Counted from the first letter of the stretch, positions 45,419-53,896 are shown. The stretch is 64,000 nucleotides of DNA from CALAED01 sp036555725 (GCA_036555725.1 DATBKU010000130.1:124001-188000), one strand, 5' to 3'. Translations and numbers: made by a program. Notes: generated from the sequence alone by a model not told the origin.

Positions 45419-46623
45419 GCGAACACCTCCAGGGCGCTGGCCACCAGCCGTGCGACGCCGTCCGGATGGGCGCACCCGCCGCGCCTGGGCAGCAGCGCGA
45501 GCCGGCGCCGCAGCCGGTCGCCGGCCACCGCGTCGCCGCGGATCACCGAGTCGAGGTCATCGGCGACCGCCCGCAGCCCGAACTGGCAGGGCCCGCACTG
45601 CCGGGCACCCTGGTTCTCCATCCAGCGGGCGATCTCGGCCGTGCGGACGAGCCCGTGCGCGCCCTGGGGGAGTACGTGCACGATCCCCGGGCCCAGCGCG
45701 CCCCCGGCGGCGGCTATGGACTCCGGATCCAGGGTGAGCCCGGTGGCCGTCCGGCCGGACATCCAGGCGCCGCCGTACCCGCCGAGCAGCACGGCGGACG
45801 GCTCGGTCAGCACGCCCGCGGCCGTCAGCACGTCGCGTACGGGCGTACCGAGCGGCACCTCGAGTACGCCGGGGTGGCCGACGGCGCCGGACACGGTGAG
45901 CAGCGTCGTGCCGGGGGCGTCCGGGGTGCCGACGGCCCGGTACCACTCCGGTCCGCGCCGGGCGATCAACGCCAGGTGCGCGAAGGTCTCGACGTTGCCC
46001 ACCAAGGTGGCCCGCCCGTCCACGCCCTTGCGGAACGGACGCGCGGTCGTGGGCACCGGTGGGCCGCCGTTGATCCAGTTGGCGAGGGCGGTCTCCTGGC
46101 CGGACAGGTACCGGTCAGGCCCCTCCAGCACGGTGATCTCGACCGGGTCCACGCCGTACGCCGTCCGGTCCCGCGCCAGGGCCTGCAGCAGCGACCGTAG
46201 GCCGGGACGGGTGCCGCCGACGAGCGGGCGATAGGTATCCCCGGTCACCGCGAGCACGATCCGCCGCGCCCCGAGGGCCTCCGCGGCCAGCGTGGCCCCG
46301 TCCATGACCAGGTGCGGCGCACAGTTGAGCAGGTAGGTGTCCTTCTCGCTCAGCGGCTCGCCCTCCATGCCGTTCACCACGACCACGGGCGGGCGGGATC
46401 CCGCGCCGGCCGCCACCGCCTCCATCTTGCGGATCAGCGGGAACCAGCCGCCGCCCCGCCCGCGCAGTCCCGACGCGGCCACCACCTGCGCGAGCGGGCC
46501 GAGCCGCCCCGGCCGTACCGCCCCGCGCAGCGGCAGCGGCCCGGCCAGCCCGGCATGTCTGGCGGCGTCGGCGCCCGCCGTCAGGGCGAGCAGCCGGTCA
46601 CGCGTCGTCGACATCGTGATCAT
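45415..46623 (-). CDS. NuoF-like NADH-dehydrogenase-type flavoprotein
   Basis: This 402-residue protein is related to the 51-kDa subunit of complex I. It has an FMN-binding glycine-rich GRGGGWFP motif (about residue 50), a VVNGMEGEPLSEKDTYLL block (NuoF NADEGEP-equivalent) and VGNVETFAHLALI. The Fe-S region reads QCGPCQFG then GGCAHPDG, so only three of the usual four cluster Cys are seen (CxxCxxG where CxxCxxC is expected). The ATG at 46623 overlaps the stop of the haem-protein gene and has GGGGGAA upstream. It probably links NAD(P)H or ferredoxin to the membrane protein. Confidence 0.78.
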   Translation of the reverse strand: MITMSTTRDRLLALTAGADAARHAGLAGPLPLRGAVRPGRLGPLAQVVAASGLRGRGGGWFPLIRKMEAVAAGAGSRPPVVVVNGMEGEPLSEKDTYLLNCAPHLVMDGATLAAEALGARRIVLAVTGDTYRPLVGGTRPGLRSLLQALARDRTAYGVDPVEITVLEGPDRYLSGQETALANWINGGPPVPTTARPFRKGVDGRATLVGNVETFAHLALIARRGPEWYRAVGTPDAPGTTLLTVSGAVGHPGVLEVPLGTPVRDVLTAAGVLTEPSAVLLGGYGGAWMSGRTATGLTLDPESIAAAGGALGPGIVHVLPQGAHGLVRTAEIARWMENQGARQCGPCQFGLRAVADDLDSVIRGDAVAGDRLRRRLALLPRRGGCAHPDGVARLVASALEVFA

Positions 46624-47171
46624 CGTGTTCCCCCGGTGATGGGCTGCCGGTACGTACCGGCGCGAGCGACGGCGGACAGCCGTACGGCCGCGGCGGCCGC
46701 CACCGCGACGCAGCAGATCGCGTCGAAGGCGAGGGTCAGCCGGGTATCGGTGCCGATACCGGCGCCGTGGACGACGGCGATCGGCCAGCAGGCATACGCC
46801 AGCCAGTGCACGGCCCGCCACGTCCGCAGCCCGAGCCGGGTGCGCAGCAGGCTGGTGATGACCAGCGCGAGGATCAGGTCGAGCGCGGTCGCGCCGAGGC
46901 CCAGCCAGAACGGCCGGTACGCCGCGCCGAATGGCACCACGGCGTCCACCCACCGGATCGTCACGAAGTCGTCGAGCACGCTCGTCGCGATGTGCAGGCC
47001 CAGGAAGACAACCGACAACAGCGCGAGCGAGCGGTGCAGCCCGGTGATCACGAAGGCCGGCTGTCGCCAGGGCGCCCGCCGGCCCGCGGTCAGCAGGCCC
47101 AGCACCATGACGGTGCTGAACAGCGTCAGCGTCACGAGGCCCAGCGCCCGCGTGGCGAACCAGAGCGTCAT
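46620..47171 (-). CDS. ferric-reductase-like transmembrane haem protein
   Basis: This 183-residue protein has five to six membrane helices. Paired His residues fall in GLHRSLALLSVVFLGLHIATSV and in HWLAYACWPIAVVHGAG, the spacing of the two b haems in the ferric reductase/YedZ transmembrane family. No FAD/NAD domain is attached. It can carry electrons across the membrane. Its start overlaps the ApbE stop by 1 nt (TGATG) and its stop overlaps the NuoF-like start (ATGA). Confidence 0.8.
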   Translation of the reverse strand: MTLWFATRALGLVTLTLFSTVMVLGLLTAGRRAPWRQPAFVITGLHRSLALLSVVFLGLHIATSVLDDFVTIRWVDAVVPFGAAYRPFWLGLGATALDLILALVITSLLRTRLGLRTWRAVHWLAYACWPIAVVHGAGIGTDTRLTLAFDAICCVAVAAAAAVRLSAVARAGTYRQPITGGTR

Positions 47172-48079
47172 CAGCCGGCCACCTTCAAACCGGGGAGGGC
47201 CTCGTGGTCCGCGGGCCAGCCCGCGACCGTCGACACCCAGCCGTCGATGTGCACGAGCCGCGCGGGCAGCCGGCGTTCCGCCAGCCAGCCCACCGCGCTG
47301 GGGCCGCACACGATCGCCGCGGTGCTCGCGGTGTTGGCGTCCACGCAGCTGCCGGCCGCCACCGAGGCGGTACGCCACGGCCCGCGCACCGGCAGGCCGC
47401 TGCGCGGATCGACGATGTGCGAGACCGGGCCGCCGGGCAGCTCGATGGTCCGTACGGCCAGGCTCGAGGTGGCGAGGCCGCCCGCCACCGGCAGCGTGAT
47501 GTCCTGGCCCGGCGGCAGCTCGCCGCGCGGGCCGCGCCGGTGGTCGTCGGCGACCCGTACGCTCCAGCCGCCGTCCGGGGCCGGCCCGGCGACCGCGATG
47601 TCGCCGGCGAGCGCGACGAGTACCCCGCACTCGGCCTCCGCCGCGGCCAGTCGCGCCGCGTTGTCGGCCGCGAACGCCTTGCCGATCGCGCCGAGGTCCA
47701 GCGCGCCGCCTGCGGGGATGGACACGACCCCCCGCGTACGGCTGACCAGGATCGACCGCCAGTCGCCCCGGAGGTGCGCCGAGAACCGAGTGGCGGTTGG
47801 GTCGACCATGCCGTCGGTCAGCTCGGCCGCCCGGATCGCCGCCCGCAGGATCTCGATGAACAGCCCGTCCACCGGGACGGCCTCGCCGGCGGCCGCGTTG
47901 ACGCGAGCCAGGTCGGAGTCGTCTCGGTGGGAGCTGGCGGCCTCGTCCACGGCCGCGACGATCCGGTCGACCGTGGCCCGGGCGGCGGCGAGCCGCCGGG
48001 GTTCGCTAACGGCCACGGTCGCGACCCCGCCCCAGAGCGGAAAGCTCTGCTGGGCCGTGCCGTCGTGCGCGCGCATCAC
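47171..48079 (-). CDS. apbE: FAD:protein FMN transferase
   Basis: This 302-residue ApbE-family enzyme transfers FMN from FAD to a Thr/Ser of target proteins. Conserved blocks are seen: GALDLGAIGKAFAAD (about residue 115), a GDIAVAG block, HIVDPRSGLPV near 225, and the Mg-binding VDANTASTAA near 248. No lipobox or clear signal peptide is visible. It overlaps its neighbours on both sides. No FMN_bind-domain target with an SGAT motif is in the operon, which is unusual. Confidence 0.88.
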   Translation of the reverse strand: MMRAHDGTAQQSFPLWGGVATVAVSEPRRLAAARATVDRIVAAVDEAASSHRDDSDLARVNAAAGEAVPVDGLFIEILRAAIRAAELTDGMVDPTATRFSAHLRGDWRSILVSRTRGVVSIPAGGALDLGAIGKAFAADNAARLAAAEAECGVLVALAGDIAVAGPAPDGGWSVRVADDHRRGPRGELPPGQDITLPVAGGLATSSLAVRTIELPGGPVSHIVDPRSGLPVRGPWRTASVAAGSCVDANTASTAAIVCGPSAVGWLAERRLPARLVHIDGWVSTVAGWPADHEALPGLKVAG

Positions 48080-48378
48080 GAGCCCCCCGACGTCACGCCG
48101 CCCTGCCCGCCGGACGAGCCGGGCGCCTGGTCCGGCTGCTGCAGACCGCCGCTCTGGTCCGATCCGTTGCCGGTTGTCGAGCTGGAACCACTGGTGTCCG
48201 AGCCGGTTCCGGACTGGGTGGACGTCGACTCCGAGGCCGACGTACCGTTCTGGCCGATCCCCAGCACCGTGCCGATCGCGGCGGCCCCGGCCACCGCGGC
48301 GACGGCCACCCAGGTGGTAACCCGCCGCACCGACCGCGTTCCGCGGTCCCGCAGCCGGATCCGTTCCTGCTTCTCCAT
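48076..48378 (-). CDS. small membrane protein with Ser/Thr/Gly-rich tail, first gene of the redox operon
   Basis: This 100-residue protein has a basic N-terminus, one membrane helix (about residues 22-43, TTWVAVAAVAGAAAIGTVLGIG) and an extracellular tail of Ser, Thr, Gly and Gln. It matches no named domain. It occupies the operon position where FMN_bind proteins are often found, yet has no FMN_bind fold or SGAT-type site; the Ser/Thr-rich tail might still accept a flavin or anchor the complex (speculation). Its stop is overlapped by the apbE start. Confidence 0.6.
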   Translation of the reverse strand: MEKQERIRLRDRGTRSVRRVTTWVAVAAVAGAAAIGTVLGIGQNGTSASESTSTQSGTGSDTSGSSSTTGNGSDQSGGLQQPDQAPGSSGGQGGVTSGGS

Positions 48379-48440
48379 GGCCTTCCGCCCCCCTTCGCGG
48401 TTTGACTTCTGTACTCCGGATCCACCCTCCGGGCGGAGTC

Positions 48441-48479
48441 TGAGAGTTTCCTTAATGCCGATCTCATACGGTGTGAGAA
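48441..48479 (-). promoter_or_regulatory. TGAG-N6-CTTAA / TGAGAA motif upstream of the ApbE redox operon
   Basis: On the + strand, TGAG (48441-48444) and CTTAA (48451-48455) are separated by 6 nt, and TGAGAA follows at 48474-48479. The first pair has the same spacing at the glycosyltransferase promoter (51882-51896). It is likely an OmpR-family operator, 60-100 nt before the operon start. Confidence 0.45.
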
Positions 48480-48515
48480 GGGCTTTTGGTTCCCCGGCGG
48501 GCCGCAACCAGGGGC

Positions 48516-50546
48516 CTACTGCGTCAGGTCGTAGACGGTTACGCCGCCCACGGTCCGCGCGGTGAAGTTCTCCCCCACCCACGAGACGATCTCCTGGCTG
48601 GAGCCGCCGCCTCCGCCCGGGCCGCCGCGCATGCCCCCGCCCATTCCGCCGGCGATGAAGTAGTGCACCTTGCCGGCCGCGACGTACGCCTCGAACTGCG
48701 CGAGCGTCGGCGACGGGTCGGTCCCGTTGAATCCGCCGATGGGCATCACCGGCCGGCCGCTGGCGAGCTGGTAGCCGGACGCGTTGTTGGACCCGACCGC
48801 GGCCGCGACCCACCGGTACGCGCTCGCGTTCTGCTTGAGCAGGGCCGTGAGCTCGGCGTTCGACGTGGACCCGTTGAGCAGGCCGCCGCCTCCGCCGCCT
48901 TGGCGGCCCGGGAACCCGCCCGGCGCGCCGCCGGGGAAACCGCCTCGGAACTGGCCAAAAGGCCCGCCGGGGAACTGCCCCCCGAACCGGGGCCGCTGAC
49001 CCGGATTGCCACCAGGCCCGCCGGGCCCACCCGGGCCGCCGGAGCCGCTCGACGGCCCGGCGGATGGGATCGCCCCCATGTGCGGGGTGCTCGCGGTATT
49101 CAGGGCGTACGCGGCCGGGCCCGCCAGCGAGACGGTGACCGCGACGGCGCCCGCCGTGGCCAGCACCCGGCGCGTCATCCGGCCCGCCGCCAGCAGCGCG
49201 GCCGCCGTGCCCAGGCCGCCGATCAGCACGACCGGCCGCAGCCACGGGTTCCAGTCGGCGGCCCGGCCCAGCAGGATGTACGTCCAGACCGCGGTGGCCG
49301 CGACCGCCGCGGCCAGCAACGCCGCCGCGCCCGGCTCCCGGCGCCGTTCCCACAGCAGCGCCGCGCCCATGCCCACGATCGCCGCGATGGCCGGGGCGAG
49401 CGCGACGGTGTAGTACGCATGGAAGATGCCCCGCATGAGGCTGAAGACCAGGCCGGTCGCCAGCAGCCAGCCGCCCCACACGGCGACCGCGGCCCGCACC
49501 GAGTCGGTGCGAGTGGCCCGGCGGGTCACCCAGAACGCGGCGGCGAGCAGGATCAGCGCGGCGGGCAGCAGCCAGGAGATCTGCGCCCCGGCGTCGTAGC
49601 CGAACATGCGCAGCCAGCCAGCCTCGCGGTTGAGATTGCCGAGCCCGCCGGTCTCGTCGCCGTTGAGCCGGCCGAAGCCGTTGTAGCCGAGGGCCAGCTC
49701 AAGCACGCTGTTGTGCTGCGAGCCGCCGATGTACGGACGGGCACTTGCGGGGACGAGCGCGACGATCGCGACCCACCAGCCGGCGGAGACGACCAGCGCG
49801 GCCCCCGCGACCAGCAGCTGCCACAGCCGCCGGCGCAACGACGTCGGCGCGGTCAACAGATAGACCAGCGCGAACCCCGGCACGACCAGGAACGCCTGCA
49901 GCATCTTGGCCAGAAACCCGAAGCCCACCATGCTCGCCGCGAACACCAGCCAGCGCGTGTTCGCGGTCTGCTGGGCCCGCACCATCCCGTACGCACCGAG
50001 CGTGAGCAGCAGCACCAGCAGCGCGTCGGGGTTGTTGAACCGGAACATCAGCACGGCCACCGGGGTCAGCGCCAGCACGCCGCCGGCCAGCAGCGCCGCC
50101 CCGGTCGCGGTCCGCCGGCTCAGCCCGCTGAGCCCCCGCCGTACGGTGGCGTACACCACGCCGCCGGTCGCGACGCCCATCAGCGCCTGTGGCACGAGGA
50201 TGCTCCAGGCGTTCACTCCGAAGACCCGCGCGGCCAGCGCCATCGGCCACAGCGCCATCGGCGTCTTGTCGACCGTGATGGAGTTCCCCGCGTCGGACGC
50301 GCCGAAGAAGAACGCCTTCCAGCTGGTCGCGCCCGCCTGGACCGCGGCCGAGTAGAACGAATTGGCCCAGCCGGACGCGCCCAGGCCCCAGACGTACAGG
50401 AGCGCGGTGGCGGCGAGCAGGCCGAGCAACGCCGGTCGCGCCCAGCGCGGGTCGGCCGGGTTCCCGCGCACGAACCGCGCGACCGCGCCCGGCGGCCGCG
50501 ATGGCGCCCAGTCCGACGCGGGCGACGTGGTGATCGACGATGTCAT
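48516..50546 (-). CDS. family 39 glycosyltransferase (ArnT/PMT-like membrane mannosyltransferase)
   Basis: This 676-residue protein has about eleven membrane helices in the first 460 residues. The first extracytoplasmic loop contains GDAGNSITVDKTPMALW, the acidic motif of GT39/ArnT-like enzymes that use polyprenyl-phosphate sugars. A Gly/Pro/Phe-rich low-complexity segment (about residues 480-550) precedes a soluble C-terminal domain ending in VGENFTARTVGGVTVYDL. It probably glycosylates envelope lipids or proteins. Its ATG overlaps the stop of the GT2-GtrA gene (ATGA), so the sugar carrier and the transferase are co-produced. Confidence 0.85.
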   Translation of the reverse strand: MTSSITTSPASDWAPSRPPGAVARFVRGNPADPRWARPALLGLLAATALLYVWGLGASGWANSFYSAAVQAGATSWKAFFFGASDAGNSITVDKTPMALWPMALAARVFGVNAWSILVPQALMGVATGGVVYATVRRGLSGLSRRTATGAALLAGGVLALTPVAVLMFRFNNPDALLVLLLTLGAYGMVRAQQTANTRWLVFAASMVGFGFLAKMLQAFLVVPGFALVYLLTAPTSLRRRLWQLLVAGAALVVSAGWWVAIVALVPASARPYIGGSQHNSVLELALGYNGFGRLNGDETGGLGNLNREAGWLRMFGYDAGAQISWLLPAALILLAAAFWVTRRATRTDSVRAAVAVWGGWLLATGLVFSLMRGIFHAYYTVALAPAIAAIVGMGAALLWERRREPGAAALLAAAVAATAVWTYILLGRAADWNPWLRPVVLIGGLGTAAALLAAGRMTRRVLATAGAVAVTVSLAGPAAYALNTASTPHMGAIPSAGPSSGSGGPGGPGGPGGNPGQRPRFGGQFPGGPFGQFRGGFPGGAPGGFPGRQGGGGGGLLNGSTSNAELTALLKQNASAYRWVAAAVGSNNASGYQLASGRPVMPIGGFNGTDPSPTLAQFEAYVAAGKVHYFIAGGMGGGMRGGPGGGGGSSQEIVSWVGENFTARTVGGVTVYDLTQ

Positions 50547-51847
50547 CGCAGGTTCTCCCGTACGGGTGCGGGCTGCCGCCGTCCGGTCCGCCGCGGGTGG
50601 AACACCCAGGCGCGCAGCAGCAGGAAGCGGACAAGGGTGGCGAGGCCGTTGGCGACGACCAGCGTGCCGAGCTCGACGATCCGGCTCGCCTCCGGAGCGA
50701 CGAAGTGCAGGGCCGTCAGCAGGCCGGTGCTCAGCGCGAGCCCGATGAGGAAGGCGATGCCGCCCTCCAGCTGGTGCCGGAAGGCCCGCGCCGCGCCGGA
50801 CACGCCGAACGTGAACCGCCGGTTGGCGGCGGTGTTGCCGATCGCCGTCACGAACAGCGAGAGCGCGTTGGCGGCCAGCGGCGGCAGCGCCATCGCCCGC
50901 AACAGCAGGTACAGCACGAGCTGCGCGACCGTGGAGACCACGCCGATGATCGCGAAGATCGGCAGCTGCCGGGCCATTCCGGACGGCAGCTCGGCACGCG
51001 ACCGGGTGCTGCCCTTAGCCTGGCTGCCGACGGGCGCCTGGAACGCGCCGGACACCATGCGGCGGCCCACCCGGACCATGCCGCGCAGGTCGTCGAGCGC
51101 GGTCCGCAGGACGTCGACGCGGCTGTCCGGGTCGTCCACCCAGTCGACCGGCACCTCGTGGATGCGCAGCCCGTTGCGCTGGGCCAGCAACAGCAGTTCG
51201 GTGTCGAAGAACCAGGCATCGTCCTCGACGGCGGGCAGCAGGGCCTGCACGATCTCGGTACGGGCGGCCTTGAACCCGCACTGGGCATCGGTGAACCCCG
51301 CCGCCAGCGTCGTACGGAGCAACAGGTTGTACGCCCGGGAGATGAGCTCCCGCTTCGGCCCCCGCACGACCGCGGCGCCCCGCGACAGCCGGGTGCCGAT
51401 CGCCAGATCGCTGTGCCCGGAGATCAGCGGGGCGACCAGCGGCAGGAACGCGTCCAGGTCCGTGGACAGGTCCACGTCCATGTAGCTGACGACGTCGGCG
51501 TCGCTGGCGGCCCACACGTGCCGCAGCGCCCGGCCGCGTCCCTTGGCGTCGAGGTGGACGACGACCACGCCGGGGAGCGCCACGGCGAGCCGCCGGGCCA
51601 CGTCCATGGTCCCGTCGGTGCTCGCGTTGTCCGCGACGGTGATGCGGAAGGCGTACGGGAACGTCTCGCTCAGATAGGCGTGCAGGCGCCGGACGCCGCG
51701 ATCGAGGGCGCGCTCTTCGTTGTGGACCGGCACGACGACCTCGACGAGACGTTCGCGCCGGGCACCGCCGTCGCCGCTCGCCGGTCCGGCCCGGCCGGCC
51801 GGTCCCGCTCTGCCGGGCGCGGCCGGCTCCGTGATCAGTTGGCTCAT
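50543..51847 (-). CDS. bifunctional family 2 glycosyltransferase / GtrA membrane protein
   Basis: This is a 434-residue fusion. Residues 30-270 are a GT2 dolichol-phosphate-mannose-synthase-like domain (VEVVVPVHNEERALDRGV, then ASDADVVSYMDVDLSTD as DxD, and a GFTDAQCGFKA block). Residues 300-425 are a GtrA-like four-helix flippase domain. It makes and flips polyprenyl-phosphate sugar for the following GT39 enzyme. The two genes overlap by 4 nt. The promoter, about 50 nt upstream, carries the shared TGAG/CTTAA motif. Confidence 0.88.
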   Translation of the reverse strand: MSQLITEPAAPGRAGPAGRAGPASGDGGARRERLVEVVVPVHNEERALDRGVRRLHAYLSETFPYAFRITVADNASTDGTMDVARRLAVALPGVVVVHLDAKGRGRALRHVWAASDADVVSYMDVDLSTDLDAFLPLVAPLISGHSDLAIGTRLSRGAAVVRGPKRELISRAYNLLLRTTLAAGFTDAQCGFKAARTEIVQALLPAVEDDAWFFDTELLLLAQRNGLRIHEVPVDWVDDPDSRVDVLRTALDDLRGMVRVGRRMVSGAFQAPVGSQAKGSTRSRAELPSGMARQLPIFAIIGVVSTVAQLVLYLLLRAMALPPLAANALSLFVTAIGNTAANRRFTFGVSGAARAFRHQLEGGIAFLIGLALSTGLLTALHFVAPEASRIVELGTLVVANGLATLVRFLLLRAWVFHPRRTGRRQPAPVRENLR

Positions 51848-51881
51848 GGAACCACGGTCGGCGGCCTGTGTGGGAAGGCCG

Positions 51882-51909
51882 TGAGCCGATTCTTAACCTC
51901 GGATGAGAA
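51882..51909 (-). promoter_or_regulatory. TGAG-N6-CTTAA / TGAGAA motif upstream of the GT2-GtrA operon
   Basis: TGAG (51882-51885), CTTAA (51892-51896) and GGATGAGAA (51901-51909) are within 65 nt of the start. The same arrangement occurs at 48441; the same GGATGAGAA occurs at 53828-53836. Confidence 0.5.
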
Positions 51910-51956
51910 ACCCCCTGCCCCAGGTCAACGCCGCAATCGCGATTGCCGACAGCGAA

Positions 51957-51994
51957 AGGAGGCCCGAGCCCGGATAGCTGGACTCAGGCCTCCT
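51957..51994 (-). terminator. terminator of tRNA-Thr
   Basis: AGGAGGCCCGAG (51957-51968) pairs with CTCAGGCCTCCT (51983-51994), 11 of 12 bp, loop 14 nt. Read on the minus strand it is followed by TTTCG. It begins 5 nt past the tRNA 3' end. Confidence 0.8.
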
Positions 51995-51999
51995 GCGGG

Positions 52000-52072
52000 A
52001 GCCGCCTGTCGGAATCGAACCGACGACCTAGTCATTACGAGTGACTCGCTCTGCCGACTGAGCTAAGGCGGC
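52000..52072 (-). tRNA. tRNA-Thr (CGT anticodon)
   Basis: This 73-nt cloverleaf has acceptor GCCGCCT/AGGCGGC, D-arm GCTCAGTCGGCAGAGC, anticodon loop CTCGTAA giving CGT, and T-arm GTCGGTTCGATTCCGAC. The discriminator is U and CCA is not encoded. It is flanked by hairpins on both sides. Confidence 0.93.
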
Positions 52073-52081
52073 GGGCGCTAG

Positions 52082-52107
52082 GCCACCGTACGGGCTCGTA
52101 CGGTGGC
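52082..52107 (-). terminator. terminator of the secreted peptidase gene
   Basis: GCCACCGTACG (52082-52092) and CGTACGGTGGC (52097-52107) form a perfect 11-bp stem with a GGCT loop, 45 nt past the peptidase stop. It insulates the tRNA. Confidence 0.8.
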
Positions 52108-52152
52108 GGCGGCAAGCAGTTTACCGGCTCAGCCGGGTGCTCGGCGCGCCTG

Positions 52153-53694
52153 CTACTTGCATAGGGTGCCGTCTTTGGGGACGGACTCGTCGATCAGGTA
52201 GTTGTCGACGGCCCGGGTGATGCAGTTGTTGTGTTGGAGATAGGCCGAGTGGCCGTCGCCGTCGAGGCTGAGCAGGACGCCGGACTCGAGCTCGGAGGAC
52301 AGGCCCTGGGCCCAGCTGTAAGGGGTGGCGGGGTCGCGGGTGGTACCGACCACGACGATGGGCTTGGCGCCGGCGGCGGTCAGCGCGCGGGGCTCCTGGG
52401 TGACCTTGGTGGACCAGTAGGCGCACGGGAGGCTGCCCCAGACGATGAAGGGACCGAAGCGGGGCGCGTCCTTCTTGGCCGTGGCGGCGTCCTTCTCGAA
52501 CTGGGCCAGCTCGGGGTACGGCTTGTCGACGCAGTTCACGGCCATGTTGGCCTCCATGAGGCTGGAGTAGGTGCCGTCCTCCTTCCGTTCCACCAGCGCG
52601 TCGGACAGGCGGAGCAGCAGTGTGCCGTCGCGGCTCTGGATGGCCTGGGACAGCGCGAGCCGCAGCGTCGGCCACAGTTCCTTCAGGTAGAGCGCGGAGG
52701 CGATGCCGGCGGCCGCCAGCGCCTCGGTGACCTGGCGGCCGTCGCCCAGCGAGTTGTTCAGCGGGGTCTTGTCGGTCTGCGCGAGCAACTCGGAGACCTT
52801 GTCGAGCGCGCCGTTGACGTCGCTGCCCAGCGGGCAGTCGGGCTGCTTTACGCAGTCGGTGGCGAACGCCTTGAGGGCCGTCTCGAACCCCTTGGCCTGC
52901 TGCAGGTTGGTCTCCTCGATGGACAGCTTGGGGTCGACCGCCCCGTCGAGCACCATGGCCCGTACGTTCTTGGGGAACTGGTCGGCGTAGGCGGCGCCGA
53001 GGTAGGTGCCGTAGGAGATGCCGAGGTAGCTCAGCTGCCGGTCGCCGAGCGCGGCGCGCAGCACGTCGATGTCGCGGGCCGCGTTGAGCGTGCCGACGTA
53101 CGGAAGCAGCCGCTCGGACTCGGCCTTGCAGCCGCCCGCGAACTGCTTGCCCTCGGCGACGAGGTCGTTGATCTCGCTCTGGTCGTCCGGCGAGGAGTCG
53201 GTGGCGAAGTACTTGTCGAGCTGCCGGTCGCTGAGGCACTGGATCGGCTCGCTGGCCCCGACCCCGCGCGGGTCGAAACCGACAAGGTCGAACCGGTTCC
53301 GCAGGGACTGGGAGAACTCCGTCGCGCTGCCGCGGAGGAACTCGATGCCCGAGCCGCCGGGCCCGCCGGGGTTGGTGAGCAGCGAGCCGATGCGGTTGGA
53401 CTTGTTCTTGGCGGGCAGCCGGATCATGGCGATCTTCAGGTCGCCGGACCCCGGCTTGGAGTAGTCCACGGGCACCTTGACGGTGGCGCACTGAAAGCTG
53501 CCCTGGCAGTCGCGCCACGCCGGCTGCTGCTGGTAGTAGGTGCCCAGGCCGGGCGGCGCACCCGGCGGCGGCGTCGTCGTGGTGTCCTTGGCCTTGGTCG
53601 AGCCCATGCACGCGGACGTCCCGATGCCGACAGCGACGGCGACGGCCACCACGGCCGGGCTGTGCAGTACCCTCACGCGTCCTCGTCTCGCCAT
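52153..53694 (-). CDS. secreted tripeptidyl aminopeptidase-type alpha/beta hydrolase (lipoprotein)
   Basis: This 513-residue protein has a signal peptide ending in a lipobox (GTSAC, Cys about residue 29). The alpha/beta-hydrolase core has TNPGGPGGSG (oxyanion region), GISYGTYLG with the nucleophile Ser (about 225), and a TAP C-terminal domain with GTTRDPATPYSWA and GDGHSAYLQ (catalytic Asp and His). It fits the SlpD/SlpE/tripeptidyl aminopeptidase family that trims N-terminal peptides outside the cell. The ATG at 53694 gives the correct signal peptide. It is divergent from the two-component genes. Confidence 0.85.
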   Translation of the reverse strand: MARRGRVRVLHSPAVVAVAVAVGIGTSACMGSTKAKDTTTTPPPGAPPGLGTYYQQQPAWRDCQGSFQCATVKVPVDYSKPGSGDLKIAMIRLPAKNKSNRIGSLLTNPGGPGGSGIEFLRGSATEFSQSLRNRFDLVGFDPRGVGASEPIQCLSDRQLDKYFATDSSPDDQSEINDLVAEGKQFAGGCKAESERLLPYVGTLNAARDIDVLRAALGDRQLSYLGISYGTYLGAAYADQFPKNVRAMVLDGAVDPKLSIEETNLQQAKGFETALKAFATDCVKQPDCPLGSDVNGALDKVSELLAQTDKTPLNNSLGDGRQVTEALAAAGIASALYLKELWPTLRLALSQAIQSRDGTLLLRLSDALVERKEDGTYSSLMEANMAVNCVDKPYPELAQFEKDAATAKKDAPRFGPFIVWGSLPCAYWSTKVTQEPRALTAAGAKPIVVVGTTRDPATPYSWAQGLSSELESGVLLSLDGDGHSAYLQHNNCITRAVDNYLIDESVPKDGTLCK

Positions 53695-53819
53695 GGGCCC
53701 TTGTTGGTCATACGTCTTGTACGTACGGGCGGTTCCCCCGTGCGGAACCCATACTCGTATTCGCGCCACCGTACATCCAGGTGCACCGCCGGCCCGATGA
53801 GTCGCACGTCAACGGTTTG

Positions 53820-53836
53820 TGAGAGTTGGATGAGAA
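53820..53836 (+). promoter_or_regulatory. tandem TGAGAG/TGAGAA repeat between the peptidase and the response regulator
   Basis: TGAGAG (53820-53825) and TGAGAA (53831-53836) are direct repeats with an 11-nt period, typical of OmpR-family binding. They lie 60 nt before the response regulator start and 126 nt from the divergent peptidase start. GGATGAGAA is identical to the site at 51901. Confidence 0.5.
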
Positions 53837-53896
53837 GCGGCCCGTGCGCCCGGTCGGCGGCGCGCGGCGGGCCGAGTGCTGGGTTACGGTGCGCTT

